This document shows, piece by piece, positions 1 to 9,224 of a DNA stretch of 52,405 nucleotides (position 1 is its first letter; every line of letters starts with the position of its first letter). Source of the DNA: Desulfobacula sp. (GTDB lineage: Bacteria > Desulfobacterota > Desulfobacteria > Desulfobacterales > Desulfobacteraceae); contig JABGOU010000026.1 in assembly GCA_018645325.1 (NCBI GenBank), forward strand, positions 1 through 52,405, in the 5' to 3' direction. The notes beneath the pieces are model-generated. The model searched no databases. It had not been told where the DNA came from and was given only the letters and a program-made list of their open reading frames with translations. The position numbers were made by a program, and so were the translations under genes.

Positions 1-204
1 ATGAATTTTAATTAATGACACAAGAGCTTCAGTGGCATTCAGTCGTCGTTCAATAGCAGATTCTAATCTGGTTTGATACAAATTTGCGACAGATTCAAAT
101 TCTTTGATTTTCACTTTTCTTGACTGAAAAATATACCATTGATCAAAAGAATATATTACCGAGAAGCCTACAATAAATAAAATTAATAAAGCGATTTTAC
201 GCAA
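1..204 (-). CDS. N-terminus of membrane sensor, CHASE-like (partial)
   Basis: A 68-codon open frame runs leftward off the window edge. It begins with TTG at 202-204, preceded by a GAGGA ribosome binding site at 211-215. Residues 3-19 are a single hydrophobic membrane segment, followed by an amphipathic stretch. The part around residues 44-62 (LYQTRLESAIERRL, then ATEAL) resembles the start of the extracytoplasmic CHASE domain found in sensor kinases and diguanylate cyclases. The output domain lies outside the window, so the protein class cannot be decided. The family assignment rests on a short match. Confidence 0.5.
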   Translation of the reverse strand, partial: MRKIALLILFIVGFSVIYSFDQWYIFQSRKVKIKEFESVANLYQTRLESAIERRLNATEALVSLIKIH

Positions 205-461
205 GTTTAATCCTCTTTGTTGTAAATTAAAGGTATGTTACATAGGTTTATACTAAAAGACAATAACTTGAAGGGAAAAAAGTAATTGAGAACCCAACCT
301 CAATGGTATTTATCTGTCAGGAGTCAAATTTTATAATTTACCGGGTGCTTCATTCACCAATTCGGGTTTTTAAAAAATTACCATGGTACAAGATGTCTAT
401 ATTTGAATTAGCTACACAAAATTCTCACACAGATTCACACATGAAACCAAAACCAAATAAA

Positions 462-493
462 CAAGGCTCTCAGTTAAAACGCTGAGAGCCTTG
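462..493 (-). terminator. Terminator of tRNA-Leu
   Basis: Arms at 462-473 and 482-493 (CAAGGCTCTCAG and its exact complement) form a 12-bp stem with an 8-base loop. It starts 9 bases after the tRNA 3' end. On the minus strand it is followed by a T-rich run, as expected of a rho-independent terminator. Confidence 0.7.
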
Positions 494-501
494 GTATTAG
501 C

Positions 502-588
502 TGGTACCGGAGGCGAGACTTGAACTCGCAAGAGCTTGCGCCCGGAGGATTTTGAGTCCTCTGCGTCTACCAATTCCACCACTCCGGC
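502..588 (-). tRNA. tRNA-Leu (anticodon CAA)
   Basis: Read on the minus strand this is an 87-base class II tRNA. It has acceptor arms GCCGGAG and CTCCGGT, a long variable arm, the T-loop TTCAAGT, and an encoded CCA end at 502-504. The anticodon loop reads ACTCAAAAT, giving CAA (leucine UUG codons). The first acceptor pair is G-U. Confidence 0.93.
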
Positions 589-600
589 ATGAATGGTTCT

Positions 601-628
601 TTTTAAGGGAAAACTTGGAATTTGTCAA
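601..628 (-). promoter_or_regulatory. Sigma-70-like promoter of tRNA-Leu
   Basis: On the minus strand there is a perfect -35 box TTGACA (623-628), a 16-base spacer and a -10 like box TTAAAA (601-606). The box ends 12 bases before the tRNA 5' end, which is a sensible distance for a stable-RNA promoter. Confidence 0.55.
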
Positions 629-650
629 TGAAATTATGGGGGATCAAATA

Positions 651-1292
651 TTAAATTTCCAGGAGTTTAATGATTTGGTTTGTTGATACTTCACCCTCCC
701 GGATGATGGTAACAGGTGAGGATGTGACATCTACAATGGTTGATCCCTTTCCGCCTTTTAGCCTGCCGGCATCCAGTATCAGATCTGCAGGGCCAATCAG
801 GGCAGGCGGCAATTGATCAATCTGGCTGCAACCGCCCTGGCTGGACAAATTGGCGCTTGTCCCTGTTATGGGAAAGTTAAGATATTCTACAAGGGCTTTT
901 GCAACTGGGTGTGAAGGAATTCTTATTCCGATTTTGCAGGTTCCGGCCGTTAAAAATTTTGAGATATGTTTTTTTGCCTCAAAAACAAGGGTAATGTTTC
1001 CCGGCCAGAATGCATCCATTAGCTTGTAAGCCTCAAGGGAAATTGATGTAACAAGATCTGGGAGCATTTTTTCGTCCCGTATAAGAATTAAAACCGGCTT
1101 GTTCCATGGTCTCTGTTTTAAATGGAATATTTTTTTTATGGCGGTTTCATCCAGAGCATTGGCAGCAATCCCATAAAGACATTTAGCCGGAAAGATCACG
1201 ACTCCATTTTCTTGCAGGATCTTTCCGGCTTTTGTAATACGATCCGGTTCAGGCGTTACAGGATCAATAGAGAAGATTGTCTTAGCCTTCAT
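651..1292 (-). CDS. tsaC: Threonylcarbamoyl-AMP synthase (Sua5/YciO/YrdC family)
   Basis: This 213-residue protein matches the YrdC-like fold. The family makes L-threonylcarbamoyl-AMP from threonine, bicarbonate and ATP, the first step of t6A modification at tRNA position 37. Visible marks are the KxR motif at K59/R61, GTSAN at 144-148 (the family SxN motif) and STIVD near the C-terminus. The usual PTxTxYGL segment reads PAKCLYGI at 35-42, an unusual substitution at the nucleotide-binding entrance, so it could be a divergent YciO-like paralogue. Its start overlaps the stop of the upstream purD-purE gene by 4 bases, which implies translational coupling. Confidence 0.85.
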   Translation of the reverse strand: MKAKTIFSIDPVTPEPDRITKAGKILQENGVVIFPAKCLYGIAANALDETAIKKIFHLKQRPWNKPVLILIRDEKMLPDLVTSISLEAYKLMDAFWPGNITLVFEAKKHISKFLTAGTCKIGIRIPSHPVAKALVEYLNFPITGTSANLSSQGGCSQIDQLPPALIGPADLILDAGRLKGGKGSTIVDVTSSPVTIIREGEVSTNQIIKLLEI

Positions 1293-3052
1293 GCAAAGCT
1301 TTGGGCCTTTTTATTGACCTTGTCCGCCATTCCCTTTTTAAAAGCAGCAAGCTTTTGGGCGATATCAGGATCTGAAACACCAAGGATCTGGGCTGCAAAA
1401 ATACCGGCATTATAGGCCCCTGGTTTTCCAATTGCCATGGTTGCAACAGGAATCCCCGGAGGCATCTGCACTGTGGCCAGTAAAGAATCCATTCCCTGAA
1501 GGGCGGATGAATCTATGGGAACCCCTAAAACAGGAAGGGTGGTATGGGCGGCGATGACACCTGCCAGATGGGCGGCATGACCTGCACCGCAGATGAGAAC
1601 TTTAATTCCTTTTTCTTTTGCTTCAATGGCCAGTTTCGCAGATCTTTCAGGGGTCCTGTGAGCAGATGCAACGGTGACGGTGTAAGGGATATCAAATTTT
1701 TTCAGTATGGACAGCGCCTTTTCCATGACGGGAAAATCAGAGTCACTTCCCATGATCACGCTTACCTTTGGAGGGATGGAAAGCCTTTTTAAGGCTTTTG
1801 CCCCAATGTCTTTTCGATAAAATTGATTGTTAAATGAAATATGGCCACAGGCTTCATATGCCTTGTCAATGGCATCTTTAACCGAGTCACCCAGTGAAGT
1901 CACTCCAAGAACTCTGCCGCCTGAGGTAACTACTTTACCGTCTTTTAATGCAGTCCCTGCATGAAAGACAATAGTGTCTTTAACATTTTCGGCCTTATCA
2001 AGGCCGAAAATTTCCTGTCCTGTTTCATAGGCACCGGGATAGCCGCCTGAAGCAATCACAACGCACATGGCCGCTCTCGGGTCTATTTTTGTGGAATAAT
2101 TGTGCAGGGTACCGTCACAGCAGGCCTCCATCAAGGGTACCAGATCATTTTCAAGCCGCATGAGGATAGGCTGGGTTTCAGGATCTCCCAACCTTGTGTT
2201 AAACTCCAGCACTTTTATCTGGTCTTTATCCACCATAAGGCCTGCATAAAGTATGCCTTTAAACGGAGTCCCTTGTTTGGCCATTCCCTTTACAGCTGGG
2301 ATCATGACCTCGTTCATCGCTTTCTGGCGGAGCATGTGATCCAGGACCGGGGCAGGGGAATAAGCTCCCATACCACCTGTATTGGGTCCTTCATCATTGT
2401 CAAAAATTCTTTTGTGATCCTGGGATTCCGGCAGGGGCAAAACTGTTTTTCCATCGGTTAAAGCAATAAAAGAGGCTTCTTCCCCCTTCAGGCATTCTTC
2501 CACAACCACAATGGCGCCGGCATCCCCAAAGGTGTTGTCATTGATCATTGAATCAATGGCTTCATACGCTTTTTCAAGTGTGGAACAGATGATGACCCCT
2601 TTGCCAGCTGCAAGGCCGTCTGCCTTGACCACGCATGGTGCACCAAGAGCTTTGGCATAGGCTTTGGCCTTGCTCGTATCTGTGAATGCCTTTCCCATTG
2701 CACAGGGGATATTGTACTTGAGCATATGCTGTTTTGAAAAATTCTTGCTGCCTTCAAGCTGGGCAGCAGCTTTGCTTGGACCAAACACTTTTAATCCCAT
2801 TTTGTCAAAGACATCGACAATGCCTTTCACCAGAGGGCCTTCAGGGCCTACAACAGTGAGATCAATCTTGTTTTCCTTGGCAAAGGCAGCCAAAGCATCA
2901 ATATCTTCTGCTGAAATGGGAACGGACTCTGCAAGGCCTTGTGTCCCTGCATTTCCCGGGGCACAATATATTTTTTGAACCATTGGGCTTTTTGATATTT
3001 TCCACACCATTGTGTGTTCACGACCACCTCCGCCAACAACTAGGACCTTCAT
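1289..3052 (-). CDS. purD: Fused PurD-PurE (GAR synthetase + N5-CAIR mutase)
   Basis: The 587-residue protein joins two purine enzymes. Residues 1 to about 425 are phosphoribosylamine-glycine ligase, with an N-terminal VVGGGGREH and the ATP-grasp segment KADGLAAGKG. Residues 430-587 are a class I PurE domain with GSDSD at 435-439, SAHRTP near 464 and GAGHAAH near 490. PurD makes GAR from phosphoribosylamine, glycine and ATP. PurE converts N5-CAIR to CAIR, several steps later. The start has a good AAGGAG site. It overlaps ddl upstream by 4 bases and tsaC downstream by 4 bases. The frame is continuous across the junction, so the fusion looks real. Confidence 0.95.
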   Translation of the reverse strand: MKVLVVGGGGREHTMVWKISKSPMVQKIYCAPGNAGTQGLAESVPISAEDIDALAAFAKENKIDLTVVGPEGPLVKGIVDVFDKMGLKVFGPSKAAAQLEGSKNFSKQHMLKYNIPCAMGKAFTDTSKAKAYAKALGAPCVVKADGLAAGKGVIICSTLEKAYEAIDSMINDNTFGDAGAIVVVEECLKGEEASFIALTDGKTVLPLPESQDHKRIFDNDEGPNTGGMGAYSPAPVLDHMLRQKAMNEVMIPAVKGMAKQGTPFKGILYAGLMVDKDQIKVLEFNTRLGDPETQPILMRLENDLVPLMEACCDGTLHNYSTKIDPRAAMCVVIASGGYPGAYETGQEIFGLDKAENVKDTIVFHAGTALKDGKVVTSGGRVLGVTSLGDSVKDAIDKAYEACGHISFNNQFYRKDIGAKALKRLSIPPKVSVIMGSDSDFPVMEKALSILKKFDIPYTVTVASAHRTPERSAKLAIEAKEKGIKVLICGAGHAAHLAGVIAAHTTLPVLGVPIDSSALQGMDSLLATVQMPPGIPVATMAIGKPGAYNAGIFAAQILGVSDPDIAQKLAAFKKGMADKVNKKAQSFA

Positions 3053-4008
3053 GCTGATCTCCTTAATTTTTGTTTTTTATGTTCTGCAATTGATAATGAA
3101 ATGAGTCTGTCTAAAAGTTTTGTAAAAGAATATCCTGCTACTTCTGCAGACTGGGGGTAAAGACTGGTTGCCGTCATCCCTGGAATAGTATTGGTTTCAA
3201 GGACAGATAAGGTTTCATTGTATAAGATCATGTCTGTCCTGGAATATCCTTTTAAAAAGAGTGCCTGATGCGCTTTAACAGCAAGCTGTTGAACTTTTTT
3301 TGTGATGGTTTCATCAATACGGGCAGGGCAGATTTCCCTGGTTTCTCCAGCAGTGTATTTTGCCTTGTAATCGAAAAATTCATGACCCTCTCCCGGGATG
3401 ATTTCAATAACGGGCAAGGCTTCTAACTCTTCATTTCCAAGGACACCGCAGGTCAGTTCAATCCCTTTTATATATTCTTCAATAATAAGGGTATCATCAT
3501 GCCCAAAGCTTAATTTGATTGCATCCTCAAGATCTTTTGCTTCTTTAACAATGGTCATGCCCACACTGGATCCTGCACAGGCAGGTTTTATCACCAGAGG
3601 AAGTCCCAATGTATCAACAACTTTTAAAAGGTCAATTGTGTCAGTCATTGAAAATGAAAGATATGATGGTGTTGGAACAAAGGCACCTTCATAAAGTCTT
3701 TTGGCAACAAGCTTGTTCATTGCCATGGCACTTCCTAAAACTCCTGCTCCCTGGTAAGGAATATCCAGCAGATCCAGAAGGCCCTGAACAGTTCCGTCCT
3801 CTCCAAAAGGGCCATGCAGTATAATCAGGGCAGCATCAATCTTTTGTGAATCAATGACAAGCTGTTTCAGATCTGTTTTAGGATCATACAAGGTGATATC
3901 ATATTTGTCCTTATCAAGGGCATCAAATACCTGTTTCCCACTGTTAAGGGAAACCTGTCTTTCCGAAGAAACCCCTCCGGATAAAAGAGCCAGTCTGATT
4001 TTTTCCAT
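3049..4008 (-). CDS. ddl: D-alanine-D-alanine ligase
   Basis: This 319-residue ATP-grasp enzyme makes the D-Ala-D-Ala dipeptide for peptidoglycan. It shows GGVSSERQVSL near the N-terminus, HGPFGEDGTVQG in the first domain, the ATP-binding loop AGSSVGM, and LETNTIPGMT with the metal-binding E and N. Length is normal for the family. AGGAGT lies just upstream of the ATG. It is the first gene of a three-gene run with purD-purE and tsaC, all joined by ATGA overlaps. Placing a wall enzyme ahead of purine and tRNA-modification genes is uncommon. Confidence 0.95.
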   Translation of the reverse strand: MEKIRLALLSGGVSSERQVSLNSGKQVFDALDKDKYDITLYDPKTDLKQLVIDSQKIDAALIILHGPFGEDGTVQGLLDLLDIPYQGAGVLGSAMAMNKLVAKRLYEGAFVPTPSYLSFSMTDTIDLLKVVDTLGLPLVIKPACAGSSVGMTIVKEAKDLEDAIKLSFGHDDTLIIEEYIKGIELTCGVLGNEELEALPVIEIIPGEGHEFFDYKAKYTAGETREICPARIDETITKKVQQLAVKAHQALFLKGYSRTDMILYNETLSVLETNTIPGMTATSLYPQSAEVAGYSFTKLLDRLISLSIAEHKKQKLRRSA

Positions 4009-4246
4009 AGTACACTCCTATTTTGTCTTTTTTTATTCTTTCTTCAACAATGGTTTCAAATCCAGGTATCATACTCTTCTTTGTTTCTGATAAAAATTTG
4101 GGGCCAAATAATTGATCATCTATTGTTTTAAATTTTCAATTTTATTAAACCCCTGACTGATTTGCAAGGCTTATTTTCTTGACACAGATAAGGCGATGCT
4201 GTATCAAATACCATTTTAATTTTAAGAATTTATCAAAAATTTACAC

Positions 4247-4786
4247 ATGAAATCCAGGCCTGGAAAACTTATTTTTTTCATTTTTCTGATCATTTTTACA
4301 GGATCAGGTATCTGTGCTGCAGAGGATGGGGGCAAAGAGGCTCAGGTTTCATCAAATATGGATCTTTTTGAGGGTTTTGTTTATTATGCGGATAAAAAGA
4401 AAACAGTATTAAAATCGGTTAAAAAACAAATTGCTGCAAACCTGGATTCACATAACCTGGGACTTGAAATTCTTGCGACCCTTTTTAAAGGTCCGCAACT
4501 TGCTCACCTTGAGGCAACATGGCCCAAAGAGACAATAATAGATTCATTTTTTATTACAGATGAAGGGGAAGCATATATTGATTTGACTCCGGAACCTTCA
4601 ATGATGGAAAATATGGATACCCAGGATGAACTTCTGGCAATATATTCAATTGTAAATTCGTTAACATTGAATATACCAAAAATAAAAAGGGTTAAAATAT
4701 TGATTCAGGGAAAAGATGCATTTACACTTGCCGGTCATATAGACCTTGAATACTTTTATAAAACAAATATGTTGATGGTGAAATGA
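4247..4786 (+). CDS. Secreted GerMN-domain protein
   Basis: The 179-residue product has a signal peptide at about residues 1-25 (basic start, hydrophobic core, ending GICAAED). A GerMN domain follows at about 45-165: a conserved LL(F)KGP-like segment, a strand pattern with AYIDLTPE, an alpha region containing [12 protein letters not shown], and VKILIQGK. GerMN was first described in the germination protein GerM and is found in many non-spore-formers, where its role is unclear; cell-envelope binding has been suggested. No strong ribosome binding site is visible. Its stop overlaps the ATG of the next gene (ATGA), so it is coupled to an EF-G paralogue, which is an unexpected partner. Confidence 0.8.
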   Translation: MKSRPGKLIFFIFLIIFTGSGICAAEDGGKEAQVSSNMDLFEGFVYYADKKKTVLKSVKKQIAANLDSHNLGLEILATLFKGPQLAHLEATWPKETIIDSFFITDEGEAYIDLTPEPSMMENMDTQDELLAIYSIVNSLTLNIPKIKRVKILIQGKDAFTLAGHIDLEYFYKTNMLMVK

Positions 4787-6807
4787 ATAAAAATATTAAT
4801 CAATTCAGAAACATCGGGATTATGGCTCACATAGATGCGGGTAAAACCACGGTGACCGAGAGAATCCTGTTTTACACTGGCAAATCCTACAAAATTGGCG
4901 AAGTCCATGATGGCGAAGCCGTCATGGACTGGATGCAGGATGAACAGGACCGAGGGATAACAATTACTTCGGCTGTTACCACCTGTGAATGGAAAAATTG
5001 TGTTATTCAAATTATAGATACGCCGGGTCATGTTGATTTTACTATTGAGGTGGAAAGAGCATTAAGAGTTCTGGACGGGGCCATTGGTGTTTTCTGTGCT
5101 GTAGGAGGTGTTGAACCACAATCTGAGAAGGTCTGGAGACAGGCAGATCGATATTCAGTTCCCAGAATGGCTTTTATCAATAAAATGGACAGGGTTGGCG
5201 CAGATTTTTTAGGTGCGGTTAATTCTATGAAAGTCAAGCTTGGTGCAAATCCTGTTATACTGCAATTGCCCATGGGTTCCGAAGATCGCTTTTCAGGTGT
5301 CATTGATTTAATCAACATGAAACAGATAACCTGGGATGATGAGACAAAAGGTGCTGAATATTCCATAGATGATATTGCCCCTGAATTTGAAGAAATAGCC
5401 GGTGAATACAGGGAAAAACTTCTTGAAACTATATCAGAAGTTAATGATGAGATAATGGAGAAATATCTTTCAGAAGAGGATATTTCCATTGGTGAAATCA
5501 ATAAAGCCATAAGATCGGCAACCATTTCAAGGCAGATTGTACCTGTTTTTTGCGGAAGTGCACTTAAAAATAAAGGGATTCAACCATTGTTGGATGCCAT
5601 ATCCTTATATTTACCAAGTCCTCTGGATATTCCCCCCGTTAAAGGAGTTCACGTGGAAACCAGTGAAGAGATTGAATTTTTACCGCAAAAGAAAGGCCCT
5701 CTGGCTGCATTGATTTTTAAAGTTTCCATGATTGAAGGAAGAAAGCTTTCTTTTGCCAGGATCTATTCAGGGAAAATAGAAGCAGGAGCAGAGGTGTTCA
5801 ATCCTTTGTTAAATAAAAAAGAAAAATTATCCAGAATTCTGAAAATGCATGCCAATAAAAGAGAGAGGTTAAAACAAGCATCAGCCGGTGATATTATCGG
5901 TATTGTCGGACTTAAGGATTCCGGGACAGGAGATACCTTATGTTCACAGGAATGCCCTGTTTTTCTTGAAAAAATGGAATATGAAGATCCGGTTATTTCC
6001 ATTGCCATAGAACCAAAAACTCACGCAGACCAGGAAAAATTAGATGATGTGCTTGAAAAGTTTACCATTGAGGACCCTACCTTAAAGGTGAGCCTGGATG
6101 AAGAAACCGGTCAGACGATTTTATCCGGTATGGGAGAACTTCATCTTGAGATTATTATTTCACGGATGCTCAAAGAATTTAAAACCAATGTCAATGTAGG
6201 CAAACCCCAGGTCGTTTATCGGGAAATCCTTATTTCAGGTACAAAAGGACATGCTGTGTTTGAAAGAGAGATTTCCGGAAAAAGCCATTTTGCAGATATC
6301 AGTATCAGCCTTGAACCCTTAAACCGGGGAGAAGGTATTACCTTTAAGTGTATACCCGGAAATGATAAAATTCCTGAACAATATATTCCGGCCATTGAAA
6401 ATGGAATCAGGGAGAGTCTTGAAGGAGGCTACCTTAAAGGATATCCCCTGGTTGATGTCGCCATACAGATTGAAAATGGTGGTTTTGATGAACGAAGCTC
6501 TGAACTGGCCTTTGCCGTGGGGGCATCAATGGCATGTAAGGATGCTTTGGAAAATGCTTCTTTAGGCCTTCTTGAGCCGATTATGGAAGTAGATATTTTT
6601 GTTCCTGATAATTATATGGGCGATGCTATATCTGATTTAAATGCCAGGGGCGGGAAAGTGGAATCCATCAGTCCAAAAATGGGTATCCAGGTGATAAAAG
6701 CTATTGCCCCTTTGGCCAGAATGTTCGGGTATTCAACGGCCCTTCGATCCGTCACCCAGGGAAGGGGAACCTTTACCATGCAGTTTTCACGTTTTGATAA
6801 GGCTTAG
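4783..6807 (+). CDS. fusA: Elongation factor G paralogue
   Basis: This 674-residue translational GTPase follows the EF-G order: G domain with AHIDAGKTT (P-loop), RGITI (switch I end), DTPGHVDF and NKMD, then domains II to V. EF-G moves tRNA and mRNA through the ribosome after peptide transfer. It is slightly shorter than typical EF-G (about 690) and is not within a str operon of ribosomal genes. It is coupled to a GerMN protein instead. That context suggests it is a second EF-G of the EF-G2 type, common in this phylum, rather than the housekeeping copy. Confidence 0.9.
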   Translation: MNKNINQFRNIGIMAHIDAGKTTVTERILFYTGKSYKIGEVHDGEAVMDWMQDEQDRGITITSAVTTCEWKNCVIQIIDTPGHVDFTIEVERALRVLDGAIGVFCAVGGVEPQSEKVWRQADRYSVPRMAFINKMDRVGADFLGAVNSMKVKLGANPVILQLPMGSEDRFSGVIDLINMKQITWDDETKGAEYSIDDIAPEFEEIAGEYREKLLETISEVNDEIMEKYLSEEDISIGEINKAIRSATISRQIVPVFCGSALKNKGIQPLLDAISLYLPSPLDIPPVKGVHVETSEEIEFLPQKKGPLAALIFKVSMIEGRKLSFARIYSGKIEAGAEVFNPLLNKKEKLSRILKMHANKRERLKQASAGDIIGIVGLKDSGTGDTLCSQECPVFLEKMEYEDPVISIAIEPKTHADQEKLDDVLEKFTIEDPTLKVSLDEETGQTILSGMGELHLEIIISRMLKEFKTNVNVGKPQVVYREILISGTKGHAVFEREISGKSHFADISISLEPLNRGEGITFKCIPGNDKIPEQYIPAIENGIRESLEGGYLKGYPLVDVAIQIENGGFDERSSELAFAVGASMACKDALENASLGLLEPIMEVDIFVPDNYMGDAISDLNARGGKVESISPKMGIQVIKAIAPLARMFGYSTALRSVTQGRGTFTMQFSRFDKA

Positions 6808-6814
6808 ATTATTT

Positions 6815-6848
6815 GTAATTGTTCAGCCCGTTAAAAAAAGTTATCCCC
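6815..6848 (+). repeat. Solo end of the 134-bp mobile element
   Basis: These 34 bases match positions 27051-27084, the left end of the complete element at 27051-27185, with one difference. They start with GTAATTGTTCAG and end in TTATCCCC. The rest of the element, including the stem-loop, is missing. It lies between two convergent genes and touches the stop codon of the M48 gene. Confidence 0.75.
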
Positions 6849-8278
6849 TATTTTTTTAATTGATCTAATAATTGTTTTGTTTTTTTGATAGTGATTTCAT
6901 CTTTTAATTTTTCCAATGCTTTGTTTAAGTGGAGAATAGCTGTTTTATTATTATTGATTTTAGAATAATAAACACCAAGATAATAATGGGACTCCCCGGT
7001 TTTTTTTTCAATGGACATAATATTTGCCAGTGAATAATATGCTTTTGGATATAAAGAGGGTGCCTGACTGATTATTTCATTAAACAAAATTTTAGACTCT
7101 GAAAGATCTTTTAACTCAAGATATGCATTTGCCTTATGAAATCTGGCCATAATACCCATGACAGGATACCTTTCAATTCCTTTAAGAACATTGAGTGCTT
7201 TTTGGGGTTCACCATTGAACAGATATATTCTTCCCATTTCAAGAAGTATCATTGGATCAAAAATATTTATTGAGAGAGCTTTTTTAAGATGTAAAATTGC
7301 TTTCTCTCCCATGAATTTTCTGGCATAGATAAGTCCCATTCCATAATGGATGGCTGCAGAATCACTATCGTCAGCAGTGATAGAGTTTGAAAGATTGCGG
7401 GAAAGTTGAGTCGTCAATTGTTTAAATGCGGGTTCAATTTCTGCATAGAGTCCTAAAAGCCTGTATTTTACCATATCAAACCTGAAATCATCATGGCATT
7501 CTGCCTTGTTTGATAAAGGAACATAATTTGAAAGAATGGTTTCCACATGGCCGATCCGTTTGCCAGTTCCAGGATGGGTCTTAACATAATCCGGGATATA
7601 TTCCACACCTCTATAGTCTGCCGCCCTTATTTTCATTAACCCTGATAAAAGTCCCTTTGGGGCAAAACAGCTTTTCTTTAAAAACATGATGCCTTTTTCG
7701 TCTGCTTCAGTTTCATTTTCTCTTGTAAAGGAAAGCATTGCTGTCTGACCAAGGGCTATTGTCCCCTGCATAACTGCTGCACCGGCATCTCCACCTGACT
7801 TACCGGCGATGATTGCACCTGCCAGCATACCTGCAAGGCTGCCAATGCTTATGTATTTTGAACGGTCAAGGGATTCAGATACATGGCGGCTTGCAGCATG
7901 AGCAATTTCATGCCCTATGATGCCTGCCAGCTCATCTATTGAATCAAGGGCAGTAATCAATCCCCTGTATACAAAAATATTTGCTCCCGGACTTGCAAAG
8001 GCATTAAAAATATCATCGTCCACAACTTGAAATGAATAGTCAAATGGTCCTGGCGGCAGAAATGAAAGAATATGATTGCCAACCCTTGTAACCATATGAC
8101 TGACAATGGGATCATTTAATATCATCTCGCGTTCCTGGATCATTTCCATGAATTTTTTTGCGATTTTCTTTTCTTCGGGTATTGATATGGCAAAACTTGT
8201 GTTTAAAGAAAAAATTAGAAAAATGACCAGACAGAAAAGAACATTAAAATATTTAAATATTTTCATGAAAACAATCAA
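6848..8278 (-). CDS. M48 metalloprotease with TPR repeats (BepA/YfgC type)
   Basis: The 476-residue protein has a signal peptide at about 5-30, then an M48 peptidase domain with the zinc motif HEIAH at 123-127 and the third ligand region ENETEADEKG. The C-terminal half, from about residue 290, is made of TPR-like helical repeats (for example YGMGLIYARKFMGEKAILHL). The BepA family acts in the periplasm on outer-membrane protein assembly. The start is uncertain: TTG at 8276-8278 has a distant GGGGAAAG, and ATG at 8264-8266 would remove four residues. It begins 6 bases after the transporter permease stop, so it is probably read from that operon. Confidence 0.88.
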   Translation of the reverse strand: MIVFMKIFKYFNVLFCLVIFLIFSLNTSFAISIPEEKKIAKKFMEMIQEREMILNDPIVSHMVTRVGNHILSFLPPGPFDYSFQVVDDDIFNAFASPGANIFVYRGLITALDSIDELAGIIGHEIAHAASRHVSESLDRSKYISIGSLAGMLAGAIIAGKSGGDAGAAVMQGTIALGQTAMLSFTRENETEADEKGIMFLKKSCFAPKGLLSGLMKIRAADYRGVEYIPDYVKTHPGTGKRIGHVETILSNYVPLSNKAECHDDFRFDMVKYRLLGLYAEIEPAFKQLTTQLSRNLSNSITADDSDSAAIHYGMGLIYARKFMGEKAILHLKKALSINIFDPMILLEMGRIYLFNGEPQKALNVLKGIERYPVMGIMARFHKANAYLELKDLSESKILFNEIISQAPSLYPKAYYSLANIMSIEKKTGESHYYLGVYYSKINNNKTAILHLNKALEKLKDEITIKKTKQLLDQLKK

Positions 8279-8283
8279 ATTTT

Positions 8284-9204
8284 TTATCTTTCCCCCCTTT
8301 TATAGGGCTCAGCCAGCATGGCCGGGGCATTTAGTTTTTTGGGATCTTTTAAACTGATCAGCAGGAGAATTAAAAGCGTTGCAATATAAGGGAGCATGGA
8401 TAGAAAATTGGGTGAAATTCCCAGGGGCTGAAGCAAATATTGAACCACAAAAATACCGCCGAACAGAAATGCAGCCCAGATGGCACGCCCTGGGTTCCAC
8501 AGAGCAAATATGGTCAGAGCTATGGCAATCCAGCCTCTTCCTGCTGTCATCCCCTCTATCCATGATTTTGAATAGGATATGGAAAGGTGCGCTCCTGCAA
8601 GGGCTGAAAAACCGCCGCCAATGATAACGCTCAAATATTTTATTTTGAACACATTAACCCCCTGGGTTTCAGTGGCTTTCGGGTTTTCTCCAGTTGATCT
8701 GATCTGTATTCCCAGCCGGGTTCTTTCAAGTAAAAACCAGGAGGCCATGGCAAGAAAGATGGCAATATAGAAAAATGGACCCTGGGAGAATAAAATTTTT
8801 CCAAGATAGGGTATATCTGAAAAATAGGGAATGACCCAGTCTTCCATTTTAATTGAAAGGGGTTTGCCTACATAGGGTTTGCCAAGCATGCCGGAAAGAC
8901 CAAGGCCCAGCATTGTCAATGCAAGTCCGGACACAACCTGGTTGGCCTGCAGAGTGATAGATGTAAAGGCATGGATGATGGAAAACGCCATGCCCACGGC
9001 TATTGCTGCAAGAACGCCAAGCCAGGGATGGCCCGTTGTCATGGTGACGATAAAAGCTACGACCGCCCCCATTGCCATGACACCTTCAACCCCAAGGTTA
9101 AGGATGCCGGACCTTTCACAAATCACTTCACCTGTTGTGGCAAGAAGTAAGGGGGTCCCTGCAACCATAGCCCTTTGAAGCGTTGAGATTATTATATCTT
9201 CCAT
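8284..9204 (-). CDS. Nucleoside ABC transporter permease (BMP type, second subunit)
   Basis: This 306-residue polytopic protein belongs to the BPD_transp_2 family. Visible signs are the early motif TPLLLATTGEVICERSG, NLGVEGVMAMGA, and RSTGENPKATETQGVN in the cytoplasmic loop. The match is to the NupQ/YufQ branch, which works with BMP-family binding proteins in purine nucleoside uptake. It lies 20 bases downstream of the partner permease and is the last transport gene before the M48 protease. Confidence 0.9.
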   Translation of the reverse strand: MEDIIISTLQRAMVAGTPLLLATTGEVICERSGILNLGVEGVMAMGAVVAFIVTMTTGHPWLGVLAAIAVGMAFSIIHAFTSITLQANQVVSGLALTMLGLGLSGMLGKPYVGKPLSIKMEDWVIPYFSDIPYLGKILFSQGPFFYIAIFLAMASWFLLERTRLGIQIRSTGENPKATETQGVNVFKIKYLSVIIGGGFSALAGAHLSISYSKSWIEGMTAGRGWIAIALTIFALWNPGRAIWAAFLFGGIFVVQYLLQPLGISPNFLSMLPYIATLLILLLISLKDPKKLNAPAMLAEPYKRGER

Positions 9205-9224
9205 CTATCATATCCTTTCAAACA

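Noticed and set aside
303-485. 60-codon ORF on the plus strand
   Set aside because: It overlaps the tRNA-Leu terminator, has no ribosome site and no recognisable sequence.
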